From Lentisphaeria bacterium (lineage in GTDB: Bacteria; Verrucomicrobiota; Lentisphaeria; Victivallales; UBA1829): DNA of 64,000 bases. Positions within the stretch are counted from its first letter, which is position 1. Every line of letters begins with the position of its first letter. Both the position numbers and the translations under genes were made by a program. Of the stretch, positions 34,319 to 44,418 are shown one piece after another. The stretch spans positions 124,001 to 188,000 of the forward strand of contig JAFTIQ010000034.1 of assembly GCA_017456805.1 (NCBI GenBank). Reading direction: 5' to 3'. The notes under the pieces are model-generated. The model searched no databases, was not told where the DNA came from, and was given only the letters and a program-made list of their open reading frames with translations.

Positions 34319-37300
34319 TCATTCATAATGCAAAATCCAGGTCCCGTAGTTGGAGACTTCACTGAATCTTTCCCGTAATGGAGCCCAGGCGGTAAGTTCC
34401 GGGGCCTGTCCCATTCTTACCCGACAGACATTGGCTTTTACAATCACCGGAGTTCTCTGCATATTAAATTTGAGAGCATCCACAGGGATTGCAATAAAGA
34501 TCATGTAGCCGACTCCGGGAACAATTTTTCCTTTCGCAATAATATCGGAAGGATCCGCCTGCCGTCCACCAATATAGAGACTGACATTTCCGTTCGGATC
34601 TGCCAACACCTGATAGACCTTGTTGTCCGGACGTTGAATCATAAATTCAAGACGTTCGTTTCTGACGACTTCGGAAGAGGAGTTGATAATAGGCGGACGC
34701 CCCGGTTCAGATGCAATGGCAGCAAGATAAACATACTCATAGTCATGAGCCAGGAACGCCTTTGTTTTTCCGTAAAGAACAACATCCTGCCGCGTTCCGA
34801 GCAATTGCAGACGATCCATGACTGCCCAGGAGTTCCATTCTTTCGGATCGATTGCCTGAAGAGAGGCAGGCTTTGCCTTCAGCCGTTTTGAGGTCAACGG
34901 TTTCGGAATGACCCGTTTTCCGGCAACAAGCGGCAGATTCGGTTCCAGAAAGTCATTTGCATCTTTCCTGTTGAAGTCAAGGATCGTTACAGTGATATTC
35001 CTGTTGGGAAGAACACGGGTCACACCCAAACTCAGAAACACTTTTCCATCCCACTTTGCCGGTGCAAATTTTGTGAGATCCAAAGAAAATACTTTGGATT
35101 CCGGAACAGCGATCACTTCTGCAAGTTCCAGGTGCATATCCGGCGCTTTTTCAGCACCCCACGGGGGATTTTCTGTATTGAATTTCGGAACATAACTTCC
35201 CAAACTCAATGTAACACGTTTGGAGTATTTTCCATCAACAGAATAGTCCAATACAAGACCGATGAAATTCAAATGATCATCTGACAGGCCGTTCAAACGG
35301 GGCTTTGCTCCGTCATGGATCTCCGAGGCAAACGTATTATCAACTTTCAATCGAACCTGACGTGCATTGGAAAATTCCATTCCGGCATAAGTCACAAGAT
35401 AATGATTTCCGCCCTGACGCCGTGTCGATCCGGCTTTCAGAATCAGCTTTTCAGGATCTGCAACCGTAACTCCGGGCAGAATGTTCTGCTGTATTCCCGT
35501 CACATCCTCGAACCGGTCAAGAAACAATGCAGTCTTGCTGACCGTTACATCTCCGTGTTTGACATTGACGGATTCCACCGTTTTTTGAGGTTCACTGAAA
35601 CGGTATGTCATTGGTTTGACATCACTTCCGCGTCCATTGCTCAGAATGAACTCAGCAACGATTCTTTCTCCGGCAAAACGGATCTGATATGTTCCATTGA
35701 CATGCTTTTCAGGGATCCTGACCGGCGCGTTCCCGACGTAAATTGTCGCACCGTCACGAACGATTGCCACCGGACGATTCCCGGAAACGTTTATTGTATT
35801 TCCCTGAACGTTCACTTCAGGTTTAACATAAGACATATTTCCGCGGGGAACCCGCTTGTAGGAAAGTGTATGATTTCCAGCGGGGACAGGAACGATCACC
35901 CCGGAGACTCCGCCGATATCGTAAGGCTTGCAAACGACACTTTTTCCGTTCAAAGATACGGATCGGAATTCGAAATCCATATCGATCAGCAAAATTTCTG
36001 CATTCCGTTTGAACGAGATTTGATTTCCCTTCACCCAGCCCTGCCGGTGAAGTGTATAGAAATGATTCATTACCTGATCATCCACAGAAAAAACACCTGC
36101 CGGACCTTTTACAATCAGATATTGCACCATTTTATTGCTGTCGAGAGATTTTATCATATCCTTAAAAATCCCTTCAGCATTCCCGCTGTAAATCAGTTCC
36201 GGCTTTGTGATGGTGCCGCCGTCAAACCACTGATAGTTCCGATAATTTTCCTTGAGTTCCCTGTCACTCAAAACATAGGCACGATTGGAACTGGAATCGT
36301 AACGGAGATTGATTTTATAAATATTGATCCGTTCGTTCTTATTCCATTTCAAGGAATTGAGATCAATTTCCACCGGAATATCAGCAGACTTCGCTGCCCG
36401 GTTGATGAAACTCAGCAAAATATCATCGGTGCCATAACGCAGCATCGCATGGGATTCCACCTCAATGGAAAAATCCTGTTTCCAGTCGGGAGAATATTTC
36501 AAATCAAACGGATGCAGATTTCCGTTGAGATAACTTGCTCTCATGGGAGGAAGGGTGGCATACGCGATATATTCACTGCTGATCCAGCCGAGAGAAAGAA
36601 TTCTGTTTACAAAGTCATTGGAGGGAAGCCAGAACAGCGGGACAGTGCGATTTCCCGGACGATACCGGTTCATCATTCCGATCCCATACGCAACGCCGAC
36701 CCAATCACGCCAGCGATGCGGTGCCATTTCATGAGGACTTTCCATATAGTTCAGGTCAGCATACGGGATACCGCTTCCGTTGAAAAAAAGCAGTTTTCCG
36801 GCTCTTGAAGCTTCCGCTTTCAACTGAATCCAGAACTTGACCGTATGATCATCCCGTGTAACAGTATCTCTCTGGAAATTAATGGTGTTTGTCATCTGGG
36901 ATTCATCAAGATATATCCCGTTGGAGTTTGTTTTATCAGAAAAATCCATCAGCATCCGGACCAGAAAATCCCGGCATTCCGGATAGTTGAACATTGTCTG
37001 ATAATTTGTCGTGATTCCGGGAAACAGAGAATCCACTTTTCCGCATCTATCGAATTTACGGAACCATTCGGGGTGTTCTTTCAGTACAGGGGCATTCTTC
37101 TGTGCTGCGATGACAGCACTGTAATAAATCGGGTAAAAACGTTCCGAAATCTTTAAGGTATTGAGGTAATCGACGACTTCAGATTCAGTGAGATGTCCGC
37201 CATGATAAGATGCCAGTCCGTTTTCAAACCGATAATCTCCCCAAGCATTCAAAACAGAAGGAAGAATGATGAAATTCGCCTCGTCGATCATGTCTCCCAT

Positions 37301-38200
37301 ATACCGCAGATGATCAACGACACCGGGATCCAATACGGCGAACGTATTCTCGAGCCAGGAGGGGCCGGGAGGAATTGCACGGATCGTTTTCATGACTTCT
37401 TCATCTTTGCCGAATACCTGGTCGAAGAACGCAAACAAATTTCCGTCAAAACAGTTGAAACAATCTGTAATGGAAATGGATCCGCCCGCCGGAATATCCA
37501 GAGTGCCCAGACCCATACGATATCCGTCCGGCATGTAATAAAGTCTGTCATGATATTCCCGATAATGACCGATTGTGGAATGCCACCAGGGCAAAACAAC
37601 CGTTTCATTGATCTTTACCCGATAATGGGAAAAATTGCTTTTCTTTCCATCAGGATGGATCAGAACCATTCCTTTGGAACTTTGGCGGTACTGCTGGACA
37701 GGCGTCGGAACAGTGACTTCCGGCAAGGGTTTGTAAGGGCCGATATACCCTGCCCCGAGATGCCATAACCCTTTTTTGTAATTTTTCGGGAAGGTACATT
37801 CCGTCGAGGGCGTGATATAGCGTTTGACTTTCCCGGAATTTTTGAATATCATGGTTCTGCGCAAACCGTCATTTTCGATCCGGTAAATTTTTTCGATGGT
37901 GATTCCGGGAAGTTTCGGATTTGTGCAAATATAAGTCAGTGAATTTTCCCCGGAAGTCTTACTGACGACGCGGTCATATTTTTCATAACCGGTAGAATCT
38001 CCGGCAGTTTTGCTGAAGAGCTGATACATGTTTTCAGCACCGGACATAACTGTGGAATGATTTCTTGCCGCAGCAGTAATCCGTTGAATTGCACCGGTTT
38101 TGTCATTGAATATAAATGTTCCGGTTTTACTTTTCAGCGTGGCGGCTGATGTTTCCATCACCGCCATTGCTGTAATAACAAGAAGGATGAGTTTATTCAT
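34319..38200 (-). CDS. 1293-residue secreted glycosidase-like protein with CBM9-like C-terminus
   Basis: Start at the ATG of MNKLILLVITAM (38200), six bases after AAGGAG; a TTG two codons upstream is in frame. After the signal peptide, residues ~25-290 look like a beta-sandwich (TGTFIFNDKTGAIQRI), and ~300-600 like a TIM barrel with NSNGIYLDESQM and ADLNYMESPHE, where acidic residues resemble those of GH-type active sites. Then several beta domains; the last ~180 residues (WNSWAVMDRLQL, EFMIQRPDNKVYQVLADPNGN) resemble CBM9/DOMON modules. I cannot place the catalytic domain in a CAZy family. The gene begins 2 bases after the DUF4434 stop. Confidence 0.7.
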   Translation of the reverse strand: MNKLILLVITAMAVMETSAATLKSKTGTFIFNDKTGAIQRITAAARNHSTVMSGAENMYQLFSKTAGDSTGYEKYDRVVSKTSGENSLTYICTNPKLPGITIEKIYRIENDGLRRTMIFKNSGKVKRYITPSTECTFPKNYKKGLWHLGAGYIGPYKPLPEVTVPTPVQQYRQSSKGMVLIHPDGKKSNFSHYRVKINETVVLPWWHSTIGHYREYHDRLYYMPDGYRMGLGTLDIPAGGSISITDCFNCFDGNLFAFFDQVFGKDEEVMKTIRAIPPGPSWLENTFAVLDPGVVDHLRYMGDMIDEANFIILPSVLNAWGDYRFENGLASYHGGHLTESEVVDYLNTLKISERFYPIYYSAVIAAQKNAPVLKEHPEWFRKFDRCGKVDSLFPGITTNYQTMFNYPECRDFLVRMLMDFSDKTNSNGIYLDESQMTNTINFQRDTVTRDDHTVKFWIQLKAEASRAGKLLFFNGSGIPYADLNYMESPHEMAPHRWRDWVGVAYGIGMMNRYRPGNRTVPLFWLPSNDFVNRILSLGWISSEYIAYATLPPMRASYLNGNLHPFDLKYSPDWKQDFSIEVESHAMLRYGTDDILLSFINRAAKSADIPVEIDLNSLKWNKNERINIYKINLRYDSSSNRAYVLSDRELKENYRNYQWFDGGTITKPELIYSGNAEGIFKDMIKSLDSNKMVQYLIVKGPAGVFSVDDQVMNHFYTLHRQGWVKGNQISFKRNAEILLIDMDFEFRSVSLNGKSVVCKPYDIGGVSGVIVPVPAGNHTLSYKRVPRGNMSYVKPEVNVQGNTINVSGNRPVAIVRDGATIYVGNAPVRIPEKHVNGTYQIRFAGERIVAEFILSNGRGSDVKPMTYRFSEPQKTVESVNVKHGDVTVSKTALFLDRFEDVTGIQQNILPGVTVADPEKLILKAGSTRRQGGNHYLVTYAGMEFSNARQVRLKVDNTFASEIHDGAKPRLNGLSDDHLNFIGLVLDYSVDGKYSKRVTLSLGSYVPKFNTENPPWGAEKAPDMHLELAEVIAVPESKVFSLDLTKFAPAKWDGKVFLSLGVTRVLPNRNITVTILDFNRKDANDFLEPNLPLVAGKRVIPKPLTSKRLKAKPASLQAIDPKEWNSWAVMDRLQLLGTRQDVVLYGKTKAFLAHDYEYVYLAAIASEPGRPPIINSSSEVVRNERLEFMIQRPDNKVYQVLADPNGNVSLYIGGRQADPSDIIAKGKIVPGVGYMIFIAIPVDALKFNMQRTPVIVKANVCRVRMGQAPELTAWAPLRERFSEVSNYGTWILHYE

Positions 38201-38202
38201 TT

Positions 38203-39147
38203 TCAACTCCTTTTCAACACCTCTTCACGGTATTCCATATACCGGTCAAATAAACCGTGAGCAGAAGAATACATGGAGTGAGGGCTCATGAAATGGGAGA
38301 ATTCAAATGTAATCGCTTTTTCCACTCCGGTTTTTTCCGCAGCTTCCAGTTTCAAACGCATTTTTTCCCACTTGATCGGCAAAAATTTGATCGGCATGTC
38401 ACGGTCAAAACTTTCGCAGTTCGTCCAGCTGATCATGCCATACTTATCTGCAAGAGCTTTATTTACCTTGATATAATCTTCCAGTTCATCGTATTCACAA
38501 TGACCATCCTGGAACGCGACGATATCAACGGCGCCCTGCAATGTTGAAAGCACGCGATTCCACAGTCTGTCATGAGCAGTGATATCCAAAGGATTCGCCT
38601 GAGCCTTCGAACCGGAAATATAGGGGGATATCATCGTGGGAAGTCCCCCTGAGATTTCTTTGACAAAGTTCCCGATGATTCTGTCGTATTCTGTTCTTTC
38701 ATCCAGAATGTAAAGTTCGCCGTCACCGATCCCGATTTCATGGTTGAGATACCAGCCCTTGAAGCTCTTGTGATGACCGTATCTCTTCCAGACTTCTTCT
38801 GCAACAAATTTACAATCATCGACTTCGGACATCAGAGAACCTACGAACCATGCTTTCCGCATGCATCCGCCATCATACAGCCCGAAATAGAAATCAATCG
38901 AATACTTGTCAGCCAGACGCAGGAAGATATCAACCAAATCCAGAGGCGGACGATATGCACCACGTTTTTCCATCAGGTATTCTGAAGGATATGTTATGAA
39001 ACGCTGATTTCCGCAGCGGATCATAATAACCGTATCAATCCCTGCCATTTTCATGGTGGCGAATTCACGATCCCATTCTTTTTCGCCCCAATTCTGGTGG
39101 GGAATATCTGCAGTAATTTCATCCAAAAAAGTTCCTGTAATCAACAT
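38203..39147 (-). CDS. DUF4434-type TIM-barrel protein
   Basis: A 314-residue protein without signal peptide. It begins ITGTFLDEITADIPHQNWG and has EWDREFATMKMAGIDTVIMIR, SIDFYFGLYDGG, FKGWYLNHEIG and VDIVAFQDGHCEYDEL, which match DUF4434, a glycosidase-like barrel. Candidate acidic residues are the Glu of WYLNHE and the Asp of FQDG. No activity is established for this family to my knowledge. It lies between the pilin-like gene and the giant secreted protein in one operon. GGACG precedes the ATG. Confidence 0.75.
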   Translation of the reverse strand: MLITGTFLDEITADIPHQNWGEKEWDREFATMKMAGIDTVIMIRCGNQRFITYPSEYLMEKRGAYRPPLDLVDIFLRLADKYSIDFYFGLYDGGCMRKAWFVGSLMSEVDDCKFVAEEVWKRYGHHKSFKGWYLNHEIGIGDGELYILDERTEYDRIIGNFVKEISGGLPTMISPYISGSKAQANPLDITAHDRLWNRVLSTLQGAVDIVAFQDGHCEYDELEDYIKVNKALADKYGMISWTNCESFDRDMPIKFLPIKWEKMRLKLEAAEKTGVEKAITFEFSHFMSPHSMYSSAHGLFDRYMEYREEVLKRS

Positions 39148-39174
39148 AGTAAAAATCGTCCTTTCTCTATCTGC

Positions 39175-39195
39175 GCCAATTTTAATAATATTGGC
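39175..39195. other. Hairpin in the spacer before the DUF4434 gene
   Basis: GCCAAT (39175-39180) pairs with ATTGGC (39190-39195). On the plus strand it is followed by TTTTTT, which makes it terminator-like in the antisense direction; on the operon strand there is no T-run. Possibly a barrier to antisense transcription. Confidence 0.35.
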
Positions 39196-39231
39196 TTTTT
39201 TGTTGTTGATTTTTTTGCTGTACTTGCACCA

Positions 39232-39933
39232 TTATCTGGCAATATTGTAAATTTCAGACAACGGCTTATACCATTTTGCTTCCAGTGCAGCTGAGCGGTT
39301 CAGCCAGGGTTCGCTCAATACAACGAAATTTTCAGAAACATTTTCCACATGCATGTCGCCCATAAGCAGATTTGTTCTTCCGGCATGACGCAGCATCACT
39401 GCGGTATTGCCGCCTTTTCCTCTTAAAACACAGCTGTATCCCTTCCGACGGTTTTCTGCATCGGTTTTAATGCCTTCTCCAAACAAGGCGGTTCTACCAA
39501 GATCTCTGTATATTTTTACGTTTGTATTTGCCGGATCAGGAAAATAATGAACTAACATGGCATAAGTCCGGTTCAAATAATTTTCTTCCGCGGCATTTTC
39601 ATCGCCTTCTTTGTAATCAAATTTCTCAGATTCTGTGCTGGGACAATAAAACATCTGCCCTTCCGTAGTGGTATTGGACTTGATCAATGTGGAAGCCCAA
39701 CGATGTCCGTTCTGAACATGAGGTCCGGGGATGTACCCATTAGTTGAATCCATATACATTGTAGAAAGAAGTCCAATTTGCTTCAAATTCCCCATACAGC
39801 TTGCAGCTCTGCCTTTTTCTCTTGCGTTGTTCAATGCAGGAAGCAGCATACCGGCAAGGATTGCGATAATAGCAATCACAACGAGCAATTCAATCAGTGT
39901 AAATGCAGCTTTTCTTGTTTGGATAGGTTTCAT
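39232..39933 (-). CDS. Type IV pilin-like protein
   Basis: A 233-residue protein starting at [18 protein letters not shown], with AAAGGAGAAG upstream; an earlier in-frame start lacks a ribosome site. The short basic leader, FTLIE cleavage region and hydrophobic helix are those of type II/IV pilins. The globular part has [21 protein letters not shown], and [18 protein letters not shown], a diverged form of the Lentisphaerae/Planctomycete H-x9-DG ending. Residue -1 is Ala rather than Gly. It is encoded between a beta-mannosidase and DUF4434. It may form or decorate a surface pseudopilus near the secreted enzymes (inference). Confidence 0.85.
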   Translation of the reverse strand: MKPIQTRKAAFTLIELLVVIAIIAILAGMLLPALNNAREKGRAASCMGNLKQIGLLSTMYMDSTNGYIPGPHVQNGHRWASTLIKSNTTTEGQMFYCPSTESEKFDYKEGDENAAEENYLNRTYAMLVHYFPDPANTNVKIYRDLGRTALFGEGIKTDAENRRKGYSCVLRGKGGNTAVMLRHAGRTNLLMGDMHVENVSENFVVLSEPWLNRSAALEAKWYKPLSEIYNIAR

Positions 39934-40032
39934 TTTCTTCTCCTTTGGTTGTTTTGGGTAGAAACGCTTTTTCTGTTGTTTTTTTTGCTCACGAATCATT
40001 CAATCCATTCTACTTTTTGAATATATCCTCCT

Positions 40033-42477
40033 TTATTTTTTATGTGTGTACGGTTCGATGTTCCATGCCGATATTTTCAACACTGCATCTCCGGGATCTC
40101 CGGAAAATTCAATTTCCCGTGTTTCTCCCGGCGGAATAAAAAGATAATTGTCATGGAAGAAAATCTTTTTATCCGGCAAGTTTTCAAATCCAAGTTTCAT
40201 GCAGAACGCAACTGCTTTTCCGGTATTGCATAACGTGACAGTTCCCTCATCAATTTTTGCCGAAACAGTTGTCTCCGGAAGCGCAAAGGCTGTTTTGAAA
40301 TCAGGAACGCCATAAACCCGGACTCCGGAATATGTTCCATTCAAATAGAAGAATACCATCAACAGGCCATCCGGCAGATTTTCTGAAATTTCTGCCAGTA
40401 AGTGTGTTCCTTTTTCCCAATCTCCGGAAAATTCCCGTTCAAAAAGAACTGTTCCTTCCACATTCATTGCCTTGACTCCGGCGGTTCCACTGAAACCGGA
40501 ATCGCTTGTCAGGTAAATTTCGCCTTTCAATATTTTATCGTTTACGGTCCATGACTCATCTGCGATGGATAAGATAACAGGCTGGTTTGCCCGTTTCATT
40601 CCATACATCGCCATTTTCGGAAATCCGTAATAATCAATCAAATTCCAGGAGCATGTGGGCCAGGGTTCATTATATTGCCAGAACATACAGCCGGATGCAT
40701 TCGGAGCCAATCTGCGGTAATGTTCCATGATGTACTGAATGGAATCAGATTGGATGAACATAGAGGCATCGCAAACCTGCTTCATTGAATCAGTCTTGAA
40801 TAATTCATGGACAGGCTGAAACAGAGATTGCGCTCCCCTTCTGATGAAAAAGTGGTAATCCAGACTTTGTCCGCCCTGGTTTTCGATTTCAGACTCCGGA
40901 ATAAAACGGCGCAAAGAATCAAAATCCGGGGTTCCATTACACCCCAATTCACTGGCAAATAAACGGAAATGATTATTCCAATATCCATGACTGGTATAAT
41001 TCCACGGACCATGCGGCCGTTCCCCCGGACGGGACCGGTCAGGGGAAGAAATGTGATAGGGAATATTGCTTGCGAAACGTTTCACTAACTGGCCATATTT
41101 CAGAAGCATGGGGCTGTCCGCTATCTCACCATAATACAAAAGTTCATTTCCGCCGCAGTACAAAGTAATGCAAACATGATTCCGCAATTTCCGCAGAATC
41201 GCCTCTCCTTCCTGCTCTTTTACCGCCAGAAACTCCGGATCTTTCGGATATTGACTGCAGGCATGCATAAATTCCTGCCATACCATGATCCCGTAACGGT
41301 CGCAAAGATCATAGAAAGAATCTTTTTCAATCACACCGCCGCCCCAGATCCGGAACATATTCACTCCCGTTGCTTTCGCAGCCAGAATCAAATGCTCATA
41401 ATCTCCGGAATTGACTCTCGACAGCATCAAATCTGCCGGAACATAATTGACTCCGCGGACAAAAATATCCTTCCCATTGATATTGAACGTAAGATTATTC
41501 GCTCCTTCCGGGGAATCAGGATTCCGAACCATCTTGATCGTTTTGAACCCGACTTGACGTTTCTCAACTGTCTGATCCAGAGTCAACTGCAAAGTATAAA
41601 CTTCCGCATCCCCGTAATGGTTCGGATACCACAAATGCAACGGTTCAGGAAGCGGCAGTTCCAAAGAAAATTCATTATGCCCCGCAGAAAAAGTGATATC
41701 TTTCTCCAGAACAGAATAGGATTGCTCGTCACTTTCCGAAATCAATTCTATTTTCAAAGGAAGCGTCTGATCTTTTCTGGATTCCGCTTCCAGGGAAACA
41801 GTCGCTTTGGATCCGTCATATTGAAAATAGATATCAGAAAGTCGGACATTTCGGTAAGCGGAAAGTGTTACAGAGTCACAAATTCCCGTTGGAATAAATT
41901 TTCTTGCCCAATCCCAACCGAATCCGATCTGCGTACGATGGAATTTTGCAAAATCTGCCGGCTGATCGTTTCTGTGATTCGGCAGCCCCGTCGGTGCCGG
42001 ACGGAAAACAACGCACAGAATATTCTCTTTTTCAAACTCAATATATTCCGTGACATCAAAACCGATCCCGTAAGACATATTGGCGTGTTCCCCGAGCAGA
42101 ACTCCGTTCAGATAAAACATCGCATGATAATCAACTCTTGCAAAGTCCAGCCTGATCCGGCATCCCTTCCATTCTTCAGGAATGGAAAACGTTCTCCGGA
42201 AAGCCCAGGAATATTGTTCACAATATCCGGTATGTTCCAAATTACGCCCGTAATAAGGATCTTCACATAATCCATTTTCCAGCAGAAAGGTTCTGTCACA
42301 TCCGGGAATATGCCCCCTCATTGCACTGGAATCTTTTTTCCCCATGATAAAACCGGCACTGCCTGCACAGTCCCGATGCATCTGATTCAAACAGCGTCCA
42401 TTGCTTGTCCAGGCAAAATATTGTTCGTCCCCAAGGAAATAATCACTTTCCCAAATTCCATCCAATGAAATTTTCAT
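40033..42477 (-). CDS. GH2 beta-mannosidase
   Basis: Removes terminal beta-mannose. 814 residues with the GH2 order: sugar-binding domain (1-200; QYSWAFRRTFSIPEEW, FYLNGVLLG), immunoglobulin-like domain, TIM barrel from ~330 with RGVNYVPADLM and FRIWGGGVIEKDSFYDLCD, then C-terminal beta domains. The acid/base is Glu445 in CGGNEL and the nucleophile is Glu510 in FASELG. The W-G-G-G-x-x-E motif is characteristic of mannosidases within GH2. No signal peptide. It starts 7 bases after the stop of the LacI gene, so the repressor is the first gene of its operon. Confidence 0.92.
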   Translation of the reverse strand: MKISLDGIWESDYFLGDEQYFAWTSNGRCLNQMHRDCAGSAGFIMGKKDSSAMRGHIPGCDRTFLLENGLCEDPYYGRNLEHTGYCEQYSWAFRRTFSIPEEWKGCRIRLDFARVDYHAMFYLNGVLLGEHANMSYGIGFDVTEYIEFEKENILCVVFRPAPTGLPNHRNDQPADFAKFHRTQIGFGWDWARKFIPTGICDSVTLSAYRNVRLSDIYFQYDGSKATVSLEAESRKDQTLPLKIELISESDEQSYSVLEKDITFSAGHNEFSLELPLPEPLHLWYPNHYGDAEVYTLQLTLDQTVEKRQVGFKTIKMVRNPDSPEGANNLTFNINGKDIFVRGVNYVPADLMLSRVNSGDYEHLILAAKATGVNMFRIWGGGVIEKDSFYDLCDRYGIMVWQEFMHACSQYPKDPEFLAVKEQEGEAILRKLRNHVCITLYCGGNELLYYGEIADSPMLLKYGQLVKRFASNIPYHISSPDRSRPGERPHGPWNYTSHGYWNNHFRLFASELGCNGTPDFDSLRRFIPESEIENQGGQSLDYHFFIRRGAQSLFQPVHELFKTDSMKQVCDASMFIQSDSIQYIMEHYRRLAPNASGCMFWQYNEPWPTCSWNLIDYYGFPKMAMYGMKRANQPVILSIADESWTVNDKILKGEIYLTSDSGFSGTAGVKAMNVEGTVLFEREFSGDWEKGTHLLAEISENLPDGLLMVFFYLNGTYSGVRVYGVPDFKTAFALPETTVSAKIDEGTVTLCNTGKAVAFCMKLGFENLPDKKIFFHDNYLFIPPGETREIEFSGDPGDAVLKISAWNIEPYTHKK

Positions 42478-42484
42478 TTATTCC

Positions 42485-43465
42485 TCACTTCTTTTTATTC
42501 AAATCTGCCACACTGGAACGGTTCAATAATTCCGGCTGCAGAATAACACTTTCTGCATTTCCATTTTCCATTTTTTTCAGAAGCAGCCGGACTGCTTCCC
42601 CGCCCTGCTCAATATCCGGCTGCTTGACACTCGTCAATGCCGGACGGATAAATGCTCCGAAATCATCTCCGTCACATCCTATCACAGATAAATCTTCCGG
42701 GATCCTGATTCCCCGGTCGTACGCAGCACCGATCAACTCAAAAGCCACATCATCAGAATACGCTGAAACTGCAGTCGGCTTTTCCGGATGCGCCAGGAGC
42801 CATTCAAGCAAATCTTTCCCTGTCCGGACCGTTACTGGTACAAAATACAAGTTTGCATCAGTTCCGGCAACCGCATCTGTTGCCCCTTTTCTGCGACTCT
42901 CCGAACCATGACATTGAACCGCGATCCGCCGATGACCATTTTCCACTAAATGTTGAACCTGAAGATAATTAACTTTTTCTCCATCAACATGTACTGATGG
43001 AATTTCCTGTATCGTTTGCGGGTGTGCCAACATAACCACTGGATGTTTACTGTTTAATTTTACAATTTCATCAGCTTTTTCAGAATCCAATGACCCGTGA
43101 ATAATCACTCCATCAATCTGTTTCCCCATGAGCAATCTGCATTTTTCTATGAATTCTTCTGAGGATCTGTACTTACAGAACAACATACTGTACTGGAATT
43201 TATTCAGCTCATCTTCTATCCCGGTAATAATGCGGGGTGCAAACGATCCACCCATATTTGGAAATAAAAGTGCTACATTATAGGTCTTGCCTTGCCGCAA
43301 TGCTTTTCCTGCAATATGGGGAACATAATTCAATTCTTTTGCGACGGCTATGATTCTTTTTCTTGTCTTTTCGCTGACTTTCTGAAGACCGGTCTTATTC
43401 AGCACATAACTTACTGTGCTGATTCCCACTCCAGCCTCATGAGCAACATCTTTTATCGTGACCAT
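42485..43465 (-). CDS. LacI-family repressor, mannosidase operon
   Basis: A 326-residue regulator. The N-terminal helix-turn-helix MVTIKDVAHEAGVGISTVSYVLN is followed by the hinge KALRQGKTY and a periplasmic-binding-protein-like sensor (VALLFPNMGGSFAPRI; DDVAFELIGAAYDRG; IPEDLSVIGCDGDDFG). It leads the operon with GH2. A perfect palindrome GAAACGTTTC stands 35 bp upstream of its ATG and is probably its operator. CAGGAGC is the ribosome site. The inducer is likely a manno-oligosaccharide or product (inference). Confidence 0.9.
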   Translation of the reverse strand: MVTIKDVAHEAGVGISTVSYVLNKTGLQKVSEKTRKRIIAVAKELNYVPHIAGKALRQGKTYNVALLFPNMGGSFAPRIITGIEDELNKFQYSMLFCKYRSSEEFIEKCRLLMGKQIDGVIIHGSLDSEKADEIVKLNSKHPVVMLAHPQTIQEIPSVHVDGEKVNYLQVQHLVENGHRRIAVQCHGSESRRKGATDAVAGTDANLYFVPVTVRTGKDLLEWLLAHPEKPTAVSAYSDDVAFELIGAAYDRGIRIPEDLSVIGCDGDDFGAFIRPALTSVKQPDIEQGGEAVRLLLKKMENGNAESVILQPELLNRSSVADLNKKK

Positions 43466-43499
43466 AACAGCTCCTGATCAATGAATATATAAATTTAGT

Positions 43500-43509
43500 G
43501 AAACGTTTC
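43500..43509. promoter_or_regulatory. LacI-type operator palindrome
   Basis: GAAACGTTTC is a perfect 10-bp palindrome with central CG, the classical half-site form for LacI-family proteins. It is upstream of the lacI-GH2 operon and would allow autoregulation. Confidence 0.7.
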
Positions 43510-43590
43510 GCCTCGGTATTAATATAACATTATTTTTTTCTATTTCAAACAAATATTTGAAAAAAAAAAGGAATTTTTCCCCGATCCTGC

Positions 43591-44418
43591 TCAAATATTC
43601 TTATTCATTTCCTCGCGGTATTTTCCGGGAGAAATACTCATGAATTTTTTGAAAAATCTTGAAAAATAAAACTCATTATCGAACCCGAGCTGATCCGCTA
43701 CTTCTTTTATCGTGCTTTTTTTCTGAATCAACAGTCGACATGCCTGTTTGATCAGAATTCCGGAAAGAAAACTCTTCGGTGACATGCCAGTAATCCTGGA
43801 AAACTTTCTGGAAAATGTACTTCTATCCATTCCATGCGTTCGCGCAAGCTCTTCTACGGTAATGTTTGCCAGCGAATGATAATTGTTTTGGATGTAATCA
43901 AGTTCCGTCTGAAATTCCGAAAAACGGGCGACAGAATCCCAATCTTCCTGCGTAAAGGTTTCGGTCAGAACAGTGACAAAATCAAAGACAATTGCATGAA
44001 GTTTTATTGCGGAAAGGTAAGGATTTTGTTCCGTATAAGCAGCAATCGCCCGTTTTTTCCAGATATTGGAATCTATTTCACGGATGGAATGATAACGGGA
44101 AAACAGATCGATCCCGCCGTGCAGTTCCAAAGAAAACTGTATGGAAATAAATTCCAGATATTCATCAAGATACAACCGCGCTTTCCGGTTCAAAGGTATG
44201 AAATAAGCCTTGCCGGGAGTAATCAAAAAATCTGATACATTATCCGACATTCTGCAGGAATGATCTTTTTTACATTTCAGCGGAATGAAAAAACGGTTAT
44301 ACGGAGAGGAGGCTAAATGACCGGAGCATTCCGTATAAGTTCCTCTGGCAAAATGCTTTACCTGCAGCTGTAATTGTCCGGCTAATTTCATCGGCAAAAC
44401 ATAACGTTCAACGGGCAT
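43591..44418 (-). CDS. AraC-family regulator divergent from the glycyl-radical enzyme
   Basis: A 275-residue regulator. Residues ~1-160 form a cupin-like sensor (RFFIPLKCKKDHSC, FLITPGKAYFIPLNRKARLYL) and ~175-270 the AraC double helix-turn-helix (ITVEELARTHGMDRSTFSRKFSRITG; IKEVADQLGFDNEFYFSRFFKKF). It is divergently transcribed from the glycyl-radical enzyme with 206 bp between the two start codons. Because the -10-like TATATT there (44580-44585) lacks a good -35, activation of the enzyme by this regulator is plausible. Confidence 0.88.
   Translation of the reverse strand: MPVERYVLPMKLAGQLQLQVKHFARGTYTECSGHLASSPYNRFFIPLKCKKDHSCRMSDNVSDFLITPGKAYFIPLNRKARLYLDEYLEFISIQFSLELHGGIDLFSRYHSIREIDSNIWKKRAIAAYTEQNPYLSAIKLHAIVFDFVTVLTETFTQEDWDSVARFSEFQTELDYIQNNYHSLANITVEELARTHGMDRSTFSRKFSRITGMSPKSFLSGILIKQACRLLIQKKSTIKEVADQLGFDNEFYFSRFFKKFMSISPGKYREEMNKNI

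Noticed and set aside
34135..34362. 75-codon open frame containing LRRTSWVA
   Set aside because: It is a translation of the REP-like repeat, a pattern known to produce spurious proteins; no ribosome site.
35315..36808. 497-codon open frame antisense to the 1293-residue protein gene
   Set aside because: No ribosome site, no recognisable domain, and the opposite strand has an exported multi-domain protein.
39966..39977. GAAACGCTTTTT upstream of the first pilin-like gene as a second LacI operator
   Set aside because: Only the left half matches GAAACG; the right half breaks the symmetry, and the gene already lies within the operon.
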